From positions 1 to 61,131 of the forward strand of contig NZ_FOFV01000032.1 in NCBI RefSeq assembly GCF_900111005.1: 61,131 nucleotides of DNA, read 5' to 3'. This document shows positions 7,386-15,673 of the stretch, in pieces. The notes under the pieces were generated by a model, which worked only from the letters and a program-made list of their open reading frames with translations, was not told where the DNA came from and did not search any database. Source of the stretch: Lentzea albida (lineage in GTDB: Bacteria > Actinomycetota > Actinomycetes > Mycobacteriales > Pseudonocardiaceae). A program made the translations under genes and the position numbers. Numbering within the stretch: the stretch's first letter is position 1; each line of letters begins with the position of its first letter.

Positions 7386-9212
7386 TCACCCGCGGCGGGT
7401 GAGCTCGGCGTCGAGGGTGAGGGCGGCGTCGACCAGGGCCAGGTGGGTGAACGCCTGCGGGAAGTTGCCGAGCTGCTCGCCGGTGAGCGCGATCTCCTCG
7501 GCGAAGAGCCCGAGGTGGTTGCCGTAGGTCAGCATCTTCTCGAACACCAGCCGCGCCTCGGCGGCCCGTCCCGACAACGCCAGCGCCGTCACGTGGTTGA
7601 AGGTGCACAGGGAGAACGTGCCCTCCGACCCGCGCAGCCCGTCCGGTGCGGCCTCGGTGTCGTAGCGCAGCACGAGGCTGTCGCGCACGAGCGGCTCCAT
7701 GGCGTCCAGCGCGTCGAGCCACACCGGGTCGCGGGGCGAGACGAACCCGACCTGGGGCAGCCGCAACAACGACGCGTCCAGCGCCGACGAGCCGTACCGC
7801 TGCACGAACGCCCCGGTCTTGCGGTCCCAGCCGCGTTCCCACACCTGGCCGTAGATCCGGTCGCGCGCCGAACGCCAGCGCTCCACCGGTCCCGGACGCC
7901 CTTCCGCCGTGGCGACGCGGATCGCGCGGTCGAACGCCACCCAGCTCATCACCCGGCCGTAGGTGAAGTCGGCCCGCCCCGACCTCGTCTCCCAGATGCC
8001 CTCCTCGGGCTGGTCCCAGTTCTGCATCAGCCACTCCAGCTGCTCGACGACCGCGTACCAGCCGCGGTGCGAGATCCGCACCCCCGCCAGGTGCGCCGCG
8101 TGCACGCTGTCGAGGAACTCGCCGTGGATGTCGAGCTGGAGCTGGCCCGCGGCACCGTTGCCCGCGCGCACCGGCGACGACCCGCGGTACCCCTCGAGGT
8201 GATCGAGCACCTCCTCGGTGAGGTCGGCGGACCCGTCCACTGCGTACATCACCCGCAGCGGCCCACCCTCCTCACACCGGTCCGTGAGCCACCTGCCGAA
8301 CGCCACGGCCTCCGACGTGAATCCCAGGCGCAGCAACGACGACACCGCGAACGAGGCGTCACGCACCCAGGTGTAGCGGTAGTCCCAGTTGCGCTCGCCT
8401 CCGAGCTGTTCGGGCAGCCCGGCCGTCGGGGCCGCGACCAACGCACCGGAAGGCTCGTGCGTCAACAACTTCAGCGTGATCGCCGACCTGTCGACGGCCT
8501 CGCGCCAGCGTCCCCGGTAGGTCGACTGGGCGAGCCAGCCGTGCCAGAACCGCACGGTGGCCTCGAACAGCTCCCTTGCCCGGGCCGCGGGAACGGCACG
8601 AGGTGGCCCGGGAACACCGGTCTCCAGCACGACACCGCGGGTCTGGCCTTCGACGAGCGACAGCGTGGCGTGCAGGTCCTGCGCGCCGGTGACGTGCCCG
8701 GACACCAGCCGGGGATCACCCGGTTCGCGCACCGCGTGCACGGCCAGCCCGAACCCGCCGCACTCGAAGACGGCCCCGTCGTCGGTGATCAGCGCGCGGT
8801 GGGTCCGCCTGCCGTAATCGAACCTGGGCGCGACATCGAGTTCGAACGTCATGCGCCCGCGCACGCACCGAACGATCCGCACGATCCGATGCCGTTCGGT
8901 GGCGGCCTCATCCGGAAGTGGTGGCATGAAGTCGACGACCTCACCGGTGCCCTCGCCGGTCATGAACCGGGTGATGAGCACGGCGGAGTCGGGGAAGTAG
9001 AGCTGTCTTCCCGGCTCGGTGTGGCCTGCCGGCCTGATGCGGCAGAACCCGCCGCGCTGCCGGTCGAGCAGCGAGGCGAACACCGAGGGCGAGTCGAACC
9101 GGGGGCTGCAGAACCAGTCCACGGTGCCGTCGGACGACACCAGCGCGGCGGTCTGGAGGTCGCCGATCAGGCCGTGGTCGGCGATCGGGGGATACGGGGG
9201 TGGTGTGGTCAT
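7386..9212 (-). CDS. GH15 glucoamylase/trehalase-like glycoside hydrolase
   Basis: 608 residues, normal for the intracellular GH15 group. The N-terminal domain begins IADHGLIGDLQTAALVSSDG with VDWFCSPRFDSPSVFASLLD. The (alpha/alpha)6 barrel has the hallmark NWDYRYTWVRDASF at 275-288, and later LDIHGEFLDSVH and TGEQLGNFPQAFTHLAL. No signal peptide, so it acts in the cytosol on alpha-glucosidic substrates (maltodextrin, trehalose or similar). The ATG at 9212 is chosen; the upstream frame is antisense to DUF7144. It is followed by DUF1269 and the channel in the same direction. A CGGGTGAAGA element lies just upstream. Confidence 0.85.
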   Translation of the reverse strand: MTTPPPYPPIADHGLIGDLQTAALVSSDGTVDWFCSPRFDSPSVFASLLDRQRGGFCRIRPAGHTEPGRQLYFPDSAVLITRFMTGEGTGEVVDFMPPLPDEAATERHRIVRIVRCVRGRMTFELDVAPRFDYGRRTHRALITDDGAVFECGGFGLAVHAVREPGDPRLVSGHVTGAQDLHATLSLVEGQTRGVVLETGVPGPPRAVPAARARELFEATVRFWHGWLAQSTYRGRWREAVDRSAITLKLLTHEPSGALVAAPTAGLPEQLGGERNWDYRYTWVRDASFAVSSLLRLGFTSEAVAFGRWLTDRCEEGGPLRVMYAVDGSADLTEEVLDHLEGYRGSSPVRAGNGAAGQLQLDIHGEFLDSVHAAHLAGVRISHRGWYAVVEQLEWLMQNWDQPEEGIWETRSGRADFTYGRVMSWVAFDRAIRVATAEGRPGPVERWRSARDRIYGQVWERGWDRKTGAFVQRYGSSALDASLLRLPQVGFVSPRDPVWLDALDAMEPLVRDSLVLRYDTEAAPDGLRGSEGTFSLCTFNHVTALALSGRAAEARLVFEKMLTYGNHLGLFAEEIALTGEQLGNFPQAFTHLALVDAALTLDAELTRRG

Positions 9213-9244
9213 GCGACCGACGGTGCGCTGCGGTGCGGGCCTGG

Positions 9245-9299
9245 TCTTCACCCGCACGGACCGAGCACCGCCCTGCCTCTCGCGCGGAACGGGTGAAGA
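9245..9299. promoter_or_regulatory. Symmetrical CGGGTGAAGA elements in the GH15/DUF7144 divergent region
   Basis: TCTTCACCCG at 9245-9254 and CGGGTGAAGA at 9290-9299 form a perfect ten-base inverted repeat with a 35-base spacer. Each arm reads CGGGTGAAGA toward one of the two divergent genes: 33 bases before the GH15 ATG (9212) and 61 bases before the DUF7144 ATG (9361). The arrangement suggests two copies of one promoter or operator element rather than one operator. GGGTGA resembles a sigma-B-type minus-10, but no matching minus-35 (GNNT at 14-16 bases) was found. Confidence 0.45.
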
Positions 9300-9360
9300 T
9301 CCGCCGCACCCGCCGGTGCGACGTTGGTCGGGCAATCCCGTCCGAGACAACGGAGGCACG

Positions 9361-9780
9361 ATGCGGGAGACAGGCTGGCTGGGCTGGATCTGGTTCGCGG
9401 GCATCATGATGATCGTCATGGGGTCCTTCAACGCCATCGAGGGACTCGTGGCGTTGTTCAACAGCGAGTACTACGTCGTGACCGAGCAGAACGTGCTCGT
9501 CTTCGACCTCGGCTCGTGGGGCTGGATCACCCTTCTGATCGGGGTTCTGGTGGCGCTCGCGGGTGGGGCGCTGCTGACGGGCGCCGCGTGGGCCAGGGTG
9601 GTTGCCGTGGTGCTCGCGGTCGTGAACGCGGTGGCGCAACTGGCGTTCGTGTCGGTGCACCCGCTGTGGTCCACGATCGTCATCGCCCTGTGCGTCACGG
9701 TGATCTGGGCCGTGGTGGTGCACGGCCCGGAGGCGGAGGCCGTGGCGCCGCCGAAGTACGAAGCGACACACCACCACTGA
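9361..9780 (+). CDS. DUF7144-type four-helix membrane protein
   Basis: 139 residues with four predicted transmembrane segments (WLGWIWFAGIMMIVMGSFNA; WITLLIGVLVALAGGALL; ARVVAVVLAVVNAVAQLAFV; STIVIALCVTVIWAVVVHG). The periplasmic loop has EYYVVTEQNVLVFDL, typical of this actinobacterial family. Function unknown. ATG at 9361 is preceded by GGAGGC at a good distance. The stop TGA shares a base with the next ATG (TGATG), so it is coupled to the AI-2E-type transporter. Confidence 0.7.
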   Translation: MRETGWLGWIWFAGIMMIVMGSFNAIEGLVALFNSEYYVVTEQNVLVFDLGSWGWITLLIGVLVALAGGALLTGAAWARVVAVVLAVVNAVAQLAFVSVHPLWSTIVIALCVTVIWAVVVHGPEAEAVAPPKYEATHHH

Positions 9781-10790
9781 TGCCCCGCGCGCTCACGATC
9801 CTGCTCGGTGGCGCGGCCGCGGTCGTCGTGGTCGCCGGTGTGCGGGCGGTCGCGTGGCTGGTGGCGCCGGCGATGCTGGCGCTGCTGGTCGTGATCGCGA
9901 TCAGTCCCGCGCACCGGTGGCTGCGCGGCCGCGGCGCGCCGCCGTGGCTCGCGACGCTGACGGTGGTCGTGCTCGTCTACGGCGTGCTGGCCGTCGTCGC
10001 GGTGACGGTCCTGGTGTCCGGCGCGCGGCTGGTGTCGATGCTGCCCGAGTTCGCCCGCGACGAGATCGTGCTGCGGGCGGAACGGGCGATCGGCGGCATC
10101 GACCGCGGGCAGCTGGCCGGATTCCTCGGCGGGCTGCTCACGGAGCTGACGAGCCTCACCACGAGCCTGGTCTTCCTGCTGGCGCTGCTGCTCTTCCTCG
10201 GCGTCGAGGTGGGCTGGGCGCACTCGCGGCTGGCCGAGATCGCGGTGGACCGGCCGCGGTTGCGCGAGGCGCTGGTGGAGTTCGCCCACCGGACCCGCCG
10301 CTACGTCCTCGTCACGACGGTCTTCGGGTTCGTCGTCGCCGTGCTGGACGCGGTCGCGCTGGCGTGGCTCGGCGTTCCACTGGCGGTGCTGTGGGGTGTG
10401 TTGTCCTTCGTCACCAACTACATCCCCAACATCGGGTTCCTGCTCGGCGTCACGCCGCCCGCCGTGCTGGCACTGCTGCAGCACGGCCCGCGCAGGGCGC
10501 TGGCCGTGCTGCTGTTCTACGGGGTGCTGAACTTCGTGGTGCAGTCGCTGATCCAGCCGCGCTTCACCGGCGACGCCGCCGGGTTGTCGACCACGGTCAC
10601 CTTCCTCGCCCTGGTCTTCTGGGCCTGGGTGCTCGGACCGCTCGGCGCGTTGCTGGCGGTGCCGCTCACCGTGCTGGTGAAGGTGCTGCTGGTCGACCTG
10701 GACCCGGCGGCGGGCTGGGCGGCGGCCCTGCTCAGGCCACCGCGAACAGGTGGCACCCCCACGGCTCCAGAGCCACGTACAGGGGACTGA
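9780..10790 (+). CDS. AI-2E family transporter-like membrane protein
   Basis: 336 residues. Hydrophobic helices at the N-terminus, an amphipathic middle (RDEIVLRAERAIGGIDRGQLAGF), then the conserved C-terminal half: LSFVTNYIPNIGFLLGVTPPAVLALL and the LNFVVQSLIQPRFTG segment typical of the AI-2E/TqsA-YdiK-PerM superfamily. Members export small molecules or exchange sodium for protons; the substrate here is unknown. The ATG overlaps the DUF7144 stop by one base. The last 59 bases overlap the convergent GH13 gene. Confidence 0.75.
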   Translation: MPRALTILLGGAAAVVVVAGVRAVAWLVAPAMLALLVVIAISPAHRWLRGRGAPPWLATLTVVVLVYGVLAVVAVTVLVSGARLVSMLPEFARDEIVLRAERAIGGIDRGQLAGFLGGLLTELTSLTTSLVFLLALLLFLGVEVGWAHSRLAEIAVDRPRLREALVEFAHRTRRYVLVTTVFGFVVAVLDAVALAWLGVPLAVLWGVLSFVTNYIPNIGFLLGVTPPAVLALLQHGPRRALAVLLFYGVLNFVVQSLIQPRFTGDAAGLSTTVTFLALVFWAWVLGPLGALLAVPLTVLVKVLLVDLDPAAGWAAALLRPPRTGGTPTAPEPRTGD

Positions 10791-12099
10791 GGTCCTGCTC
10801 GCGGACGGTGCCGTCGAGCAGGTCGGTGTACCGCCGCACCCGCACGGGCAGCAGTCCCTGCGCGGGCCGGTCGGAGTAGTTCACCACGACGACGTGCGTG
10901 GTGCCGGCGGCTGTCCACGACCACGTGAGCAGCCGCCGGCACGACTGGTTGTCCGGCCACCCCTGCGCGTCCAGCAGCCGCCACTCACCCCGGCGCACCT
11001 CCGCTGCCAGCGCGAGCAACCGGCGGTACCAGGCCGCCAGGTCGTGGTCGGGCGGTTCGTCCGGCCGCCGGGCCAGGAACACGGGCGGCCGGACGCGCCC
11101 GCCCTCGAACTGCCCCTTGTGCCACAGCGTGGCGCCGGGCAGCGTCGCGATCACCACGGCGGCCGCCTTCGCCGCCTCCTGGCCCAGTTCACCGGCGATG
11201 CGCGGCTCGTCCTGGTTCTCCAGGAACCGCAGCAACTCCGCCTGGTACTCGGGATCGGCACGCAGGTGGCCGCGCACGTCGCCGCCGCCGACGAGCCGGT
11301 CGTACAGGCGCTTGTCGTAGCAGAAGTCGAAACCCTGCTGCTGCAACGACCACTCCATGTCCCAGTACGCCTCGGCGATCAGCACGGTCTCCGGGTGCCG
11401 CTCCCGCAGCCCGCCGACGACCTCCGGCCAGAAGTCCCGCTCCGGCGGGGTCCGACCCCAGGTCCGGGCGAACACCTCGTTGGTGACGAGCATCGCCATG
11501 TCGCAGCGGATGCCGTCGCAGCGGGCCGCGACCGAGCCGAGCGTCGCCGTGGCGGCCGCCCGGTACGCGGGGGCGAACGCGTCGAGCTGCAGGACGTCCG
11601 GCCACGCCGGGAAGTACGGGTCCCGGCCGAGCTCGATCTCCCCGTCCTCCCCGCGCACGAAGAACTCCGGGTGCCCGGCGACCCACGGGTGGTCCGGGGC
11701 CACGTGGTTCGGCACGTGGTCGAGGACCAGCCGCACCCCGCGCACGGCGAGTTCCGCACGGGCCTTCGCGAGACCCTCGTCCCCGCCGAACTCCTCGGCC
11801 ACGACGTAGCGCCGCACGCAGTACGGCGACCCGAGGACGTCCTCCGTGCGCAGGTCCGGCAACGCCTCGTGGAACGACGCCCGCAGACCGGGATCCGCGT
11901 TCGCCATCTCGAGCCCCAGCGGGCTGCGCTCCCACACGCCCATCAGCCACACCGCGTCGACTCCGGCGGGGGTGACCTCGCGCCACGCGGACGGGGGCAC
12001 GTCCCCGAGCGTCACGGTCCGATCCGCCGCCCGGGACAGCTCACCCAGCCACACCGCGGTGTTGACCTCGTAGAGCACCGGCTGCTCCGGCCAGCTCAT
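10732..12099 (-). CDS. GH13 alpha-amylase-type hydrolase
   Basis: 455 residues. Conserved region I is DHVPNH (127-132), region II GIRCD with nucleophile D200, region III IAEAYWD with acid/base E243, and region IV NQDEPR with D297. All three catalytic residues are therefore present. No signal peptide; a short beta-rich C-terminal domain follows. The residue before D297 is Q rather than the usual H, a known variation in poorly characterised subfamilies. The ATG at 12099 overlaps the stop of the GH63 gene (ATGA), so the two enzymes are made together. Likely acts on cytosolic alpha-glucans or trehalose-like substrates. Confidence 0.8.
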   Translation of the reverse strand: MSWPEQPVLYEVNTAVWLGELSRAADRTVTLGDVPPSAWREVTPAGVDAVWLMGVWERSPLGLEMANADPGLRASFHEALPDLRTEDVLGSPYCVRRYVVAEEFGGDEGLAKARAELAVRGVRLVLDHVPNHVAPDHPWVAGHPEFFVRGEDGEIELGRDPYFPAWPDVLQLDAFAPAYRAAATATLGSVAARCDGIRCDMAMLVTNEVFARTWGRTPPERDFWPEVVGGLRERHPETVLIAEAYWDMEWSLQQQGFDFCYDKRLYDRLVGGGDVRGHLRADPEYQAELLRFLENQDEPRIAGELGQEAAKAAAVVIATLPGATLWHKGQFEGGRVRPPVFLARRPDEPPDHDLAAWYRRLLALAAEVRRGEWRLLDAQGWPDNQSCRRLLTWSWTAAGTTHVVVVNYSDRPAQGLLPVRVRRYTDLLDGTVREQDLSPLYVALEPWGCHLFAVA

Positions 12100-14651
12100 C
12101 GCGCCACCTCCCGGGGCAGGAGTGCGACCAGCGCGGTCCAGCCGGTCTGGTGGCTCGCGCCGATGCCGGCGCCGTTGTCGCCGTGGAGGTACTCGTAGAA
12201 CAACGGCAGGTCCCGCCAGTGGGGGTCCCGGTACCGCGTCTGTCCACCGTGGACAGGACGTCCGTCCACCCCGGACAGGAAGGTGTCGAGCAGGCTCTGG
12301 GAGATCTCGCCCGCCACCTGGCGGAGGTTCAGGTGCCGGCCGGACCCGGTCGGGCACTCCACGGTGAAGCCGTCGCCGAAGTACTCGTGCAGGTGCTGCA
12401 ACGCCCTGATCACCAGCGCGTTGATCGGCAGCCACACCGGTCCCCGCCAGTTCGAGTTGCCGCCGAACATCCCGTTGTCGGACTCGGCCGGCAGGTAGCC
12501 GACGCGGTGCTCCACCCCGTCGACGGCGAGGACGTACGGGTGGTCGGCGTGCCGGCGCGACAGCGAGCGGATGCCGTGCGGCGACAGGAACTCCTCCGGG
12601 TCGAGCATCCGCGCGAGGATCCGGCGCAGCCGCGTCTCGTCGAACAACGAGAACAGCACGGGCCCGGACGCGTCGGCCTGCGCGCCGTGGCCCCACAGCG
12701 CGGCCCGCACCGCCGGGTGCCGGTCGAGGAACTCGCGCATGCCGTCGATGAGTTCGGGGTGCTCGCGGCGCACGTCCGCGCTGATCACGGTCGCGGCGGC
12801 CAGGGGGAGCAGTCCCACGGCCGAGCGGACCCTCAACGGCGTGGAGGTGCCGTCCGGGTTGCGCAGCACGTCGTAGAAGAAGCCGTCCTCCTCGTCCCAC
12901 AGGCCGCTGTCCGCGTGACCGGTGGCCGCCGCGATCCACGCCAGGTTCTCGAGCAGCGCCGCGGCGTGCCCGGTCTCGCCCAGTTCGATCGCCATCTGGA
13001 CCAGGTTCTGGCAGTACAGGGCCATCCACGCGGTGCCGTCGGCCTGGTCGATCCGCCCGCCGGTCGGCAGCGGTGCGCTGCGGTCGAACACCCCGATGTT
13101 GTCGAGCCCGAGGAAACCGCCCTGGAAGAGGTTGCGGCCCTCGGCGTCCTTGCGGTTGAGCCACCAGGTGAACGCCTTGAGCAGCGGCGGGAAGACGCGG
13201 GCGAGGAACTCCTTGTCGCCGTCGTGCTGGTAGACGAACCACGCCGCCCACGCGTGCACCGGCGGGTTGACGTCGCCGAAGTTCCACTCGTAGGCGGGGA
13301 TCTGGCCGTTCGGGTGCTGGTAGCGCCTGCCCAGCAGCAGTTCGACCTGCTGCTTCGCGAGCTCGGGGTCGACGACGACCAGCGGTACCGCGTGGAAGGC
13401 GAGGTCCCACGCGGCGAACCACGGGTACTCCCACTTGTCCGGCATCACGATGACGTCCTCGGCGACCAGGTGCCGCCAGTTCTGGTCGGCGCCCAGCGGG
13501 TCGGTGCCGCGTTCGGCCAGCCAGCGCTCGACGTCGAACGCGTAGTACTGCCGCGACCACAGCAGTCCCGCCAGCGCCTGGAGGCACACCAGCCTCTCGT
13601 CGCCGCGCGGGTCGCCGCCGAGCACCTCGGCGTAGAAGTCGTCGGCCTCTTCGCGCCGGGTGACCACGACCGCGTCGAAGTCGAGGAACGGCTCGTCGAG
13701 GGTCCTGTCGGTGAGCCGGGCGCGGACCGTGGCCGCGCGTCCCGCCGGGATGCGGAGCTCGTGGTGGGCGGCGGCCTTCGTGCCGACGCCGTCCGGTGTG
13801 ACGGCGGTCAGATCGCCGTGCACCACAGCGCGTTCGATGCCGTCCTTGACGTGCGGGGTGACGTTGGGAGAACCGAACACGCGCTCGTTGTCGGTCTCGT
13901 TCTCGGTCACGAGGATCGGCGCGGGCGGGGCGACGTACCACCACCGCACACCGAGGTCCGGGTGTTCCGCCCGGACCGTGCCGGGCTCGCAGACGTGCAA
14001 CGTCGGCATGCGGACGTCCCCCGCCCACGACCACATGTGCCGGAACCACAGCGTGGGCAGCAGGTGCAGCGTCGCGTCCTCGGGGCCGCGGTTGTGAGCC
14101 GTGATCCGCAGGAGGACGTCCTCCGGGCCCGCCTTGGCGTACTCGACCTCGACGTCGAAGTAGCGGTCGTCGTCGAACACCCCGGTGTCGAGCAGCTCGT
14201 ACTCGGGGTCGAGGCGGGTGCGCGCCGCGTTCGTCGCGACCAGGTCCTCGTACGGGAACTTCGCCTGCGGGTACTTGTAGAGCATGCGCAGGTACGAGGA
14301 CGTCGGCGTGGCGTCGAGGTAGTAGTAGCACTCCTTGACGTCCTCGCCGTGGTTGCCCTCGCCGTTGGTCAGGCCGAACAGCCGCTCCTTGAGGATCGGG
14401 TCGGCGCCGTTCCACAACGCGAGCGACAGGCAGACCTGCTGCCGGTCGTCGCTGAACCCGGCGATGCCGTCCTCGCCCCACCGGTAGGCCCGGTACCGCG
14501 CCTGGTCGTGGGTGAACGACGTCCACGCGTCCCCGGCGTCGTTGCCCTCCCGGACCGTGCCCCACTGCCGTTCGCTCAGGTACGGCCCCCACCTCCGCCA
14601 CGGGCCCGCGTCCTGCAACCTCTTCTTCTCCGCACCGGTCACCTGCTCCAC
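12096..14651 (-). CDS. GH63-family glucosidase (mannosylglycerate hydrolase-like clade)
   Basis: 851 residues, cytosolic. N-terminal part has PWRRWGPYLSERQWGTVREGND and KYPQAKFPYEDL; the C-terminal (alpha/alpha)6 barrel contains YPWFAAWDLAFHAVPL, YEWNFGDVNPPVHAWAAW, EEDGFFYD and SNWRGPVWLPINALV. These are typical of bacterial GH63 enzymes, which release glucose from alpha-glucosides or glucosylglycerate/mannosylglycerate. GTG start at 14651 with GAGAG directly upstream; an in-frame GTG at 14642 (VTGAEKKRL) has better spacing to GAGGTGGAG and is an alternative. ATGA overlap with the GH13 gene downstream. A very long open frame on the opposite strand is a GC-codon shadow. Confidence 0.8.
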   Translation of the reverse strand: MEQVTGAEKKRLQDAGPWRRWGPYLSERQWGTVREGNDAGDAWTSFTHDQARYRAYRWGEDGIAGFSDDRQQVCLSLALWNGADPILKERLFGLTNGEGNHGEDVKECYYYLDATPTSSYLRMLYKYPQAKFPYEDLVATNAARTRLDPEYELLDTGVFDDDRYFDVEVEYAKAGPEDVLLRITAHNRGPEDATLHLLPTLWFRHMWSWAGDVRMPTLHVCEPGTVRAEHPDLGVRWWYVAPPAPILVTENETDNERVFGSPNVTPHVKDGIERAVVHGDLTAVTPDGVGTKAAAHHELRIPAGRAATVRARLTDRTLDEPFLDFDAVVVTRREEADDFYAEVLGGDPRGDERLVCLQALAGLLWSRQYYAFDVERWLAERGTDPLGADQNWRHLVAEDVIVMPDKWEYPWFAAWDLAFHAVPLVVVDPELAKQQVELLLGRRYQHPNGQIPAYEWNFGDVNPPVHAWAAWFVYQHDGDKEFLARVFPPLLKAFTWWLNRKDAEGRNLFQGGFLGLDNIGVFDRSAPLPTGGRIDQADGTAWMALYCQNLVQMAIELGETGHAAALLENLAWIAAATGHADSGLWDEEDGFFYDVLRNPDGTSTPLRVRSAVGLLPLAAATVISADVRREHPELIDGMREFLDRHPAVRAALWGHGAQADASGPVLFSLFDETRLRRILARMLDPEEFLSPHGIRSLSRRHADHPYVLAVDGVEHRVGYLPAESDNGMFGGNSNWRGPVWLPINALVIRALQHLHEYFGDGFTVECPTGSGRHLNLRQVAGEISQSLLDTFLSGVDGRPVHGGQTRYRDPHWRDLPLFYEYLHGDNGAGIGASHQTGWTALVALLPREVAR

Positions 14652-14797
14652 CTCTCGTCCGTCCGGAAAACCCCAGGCTGGTGCGGAGTTCGGGATCTCC
14701 GGCTCCTCCGCCGCGGGTGGTTCGGCGTGGTGGCGCCACCCGCGCGGGAGGAGGTGGCCCCTCGCCCCGGTCCGGGTGCCGCGAGGAGGATGAGGCC

Positions 14798-15673
14798 ATG
14801 GCGACCGCGTTCGTGCTCGCAGGCGGTGGGAGCCTGGGCGCGACGGAGGTCGGCATGCTGGCCGCCCTCACCGAAGCCGGTGTCCGCCCGGACTTCCTCG
14901 TCGGCACGTCCGTGGGTGCGGCGAACGCGGCGTGGTTCGCGCTGCATCCGTCCGAAGTGGACTCGCTGGCCTCGCTGTGGCTGTCGTTGCGCCGCCGCGA
15001 CGTGTTCCCGGTGCGACCGCTGCGCGGGTTGCTCGGTCTGCTGGGACTGCGCGACCACCTGGTGCCGCCGTCCGGTCTGCGCCGTCTGCTGGAGCGTTCG
15101 CTGGGCTCGGTGGACCTGACGGGCACCGAGGTGCCCGTGCACGTGGGCGCGACGGACGTGCTGTCCGGTGAGGAGGTCCTGCTGTCGTCGGGGAACGCGG
15201 TGGACGCCGTGCTGGCCTCGACCGCGATCCCGGCCGTGTTCCCGCCGGTGCAGCTCGACGGCCGCTACCTGGTGGACGGGGGCACGGTGAACAACGCGCC
15301 CGTGTCGCACGCGGTCGCGCTCGGCGCCGACCACGTGTGGGTGCTGCCGACCGGGTACGCCTGCGCGCTGACCTCACCGCCGCGCAGCGCGCTCGGCATC
15401 GCGTTGCAGGCGCTCACCCTGCTGGTCAACCACCGGCTGACCGTGGACGTCGAACGCTATCGGGACCTCGTCGAACTGCGAGTGGTGCCCTCGCTCTGCC
15501 CGTTGTGGGTGTCGCCGGCTGACTTCAGCCATGCGCGCGAACTCATCGACGCCGCGTACGCGAGCACCCGGGACTGGCTGGGCGTGGGCTGTCCGGCCGG
15601 AGGAGCGCACGCCTGCGGACCGCCCGGAGACCTCCGGCCGGACGAGCCGGCCGGAGGCGCTGCGGCTCAGTAG
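14798..15673 (+). CDS. Patatin-like phospholipase/lipid hydrolase
   Basis: 291 residues. The oxyanion loop is AGGGSLGATEVG (8-19), the nucleophile elbow GTSVGA with S38, and the catalytic dyad aspartate D160 in LVDGGTVNN. This is the complete patatin Ser-Asp dyad. Such enzymes hydrolyse acyl esters of phospholipids or other lipids; no signal peptide is present. ATG at 14798 preceded by GAGGAGG. The final 30 residues (Gly/Ala/Pro-rich) coincide with a long inverted repeat, so the coding tail may be unimportant for activity. It converges on the M23 peptidase gene, overlapping by seven bases. Confidence 0.85.
   Translation: MATAFVLAGGGSLGATEVGMLAALTEAGVRPDFLVGTSVGAANAAWFALHPSEVDSLASLWLSLRRRDVFPVRPLRGLLGLLGLRDHLVPPSGLRRLLERSLGSVDLTGTEVPVHVGATDVLSGEEVLLSSGNAVDAVLASTAIPAVFPPVQLDGRYLVDGGTVNNAPVSHAVALGADHVWVLPTGYACALTSPPRSALGIALQALTLLVNHRLTVDVERYRDLVELRVVPSLCPLWVSPADFSHARELIDAAYASTRDWLGVGCPAGGAHACGPPGDLRPDEPAGGAAAQ
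15591..15643. terminator. 13-base inverted repeat inside patatin 3' end, probable terminator
   Basis: GTCCGGCCGGAGG at 15591-15603 and CCTCCGGCCGGAC at 15631-15643 are perfect reverse complements with a 27-base loop. A further CCGGCCGG palindrome follows at 15648-15655. The structure sits between two convergent genes whose stops overlap, so it would have to terminate transcripts from within the patatin coding region. No T-run follows. A bidirectional stem-loop terminator is the simplest reading. Confidence 0.5.

Noticed and set aside
12150..15119. A 989-codon open frame on the plus strand antisense to GH63 and GH13
   Set aside because: It is a shadow of the GC-rich codon pattern: arginine, valine and glutamine runs, no recognisable domain, and complete overlap with two enzymes having intact catalytic motifs.
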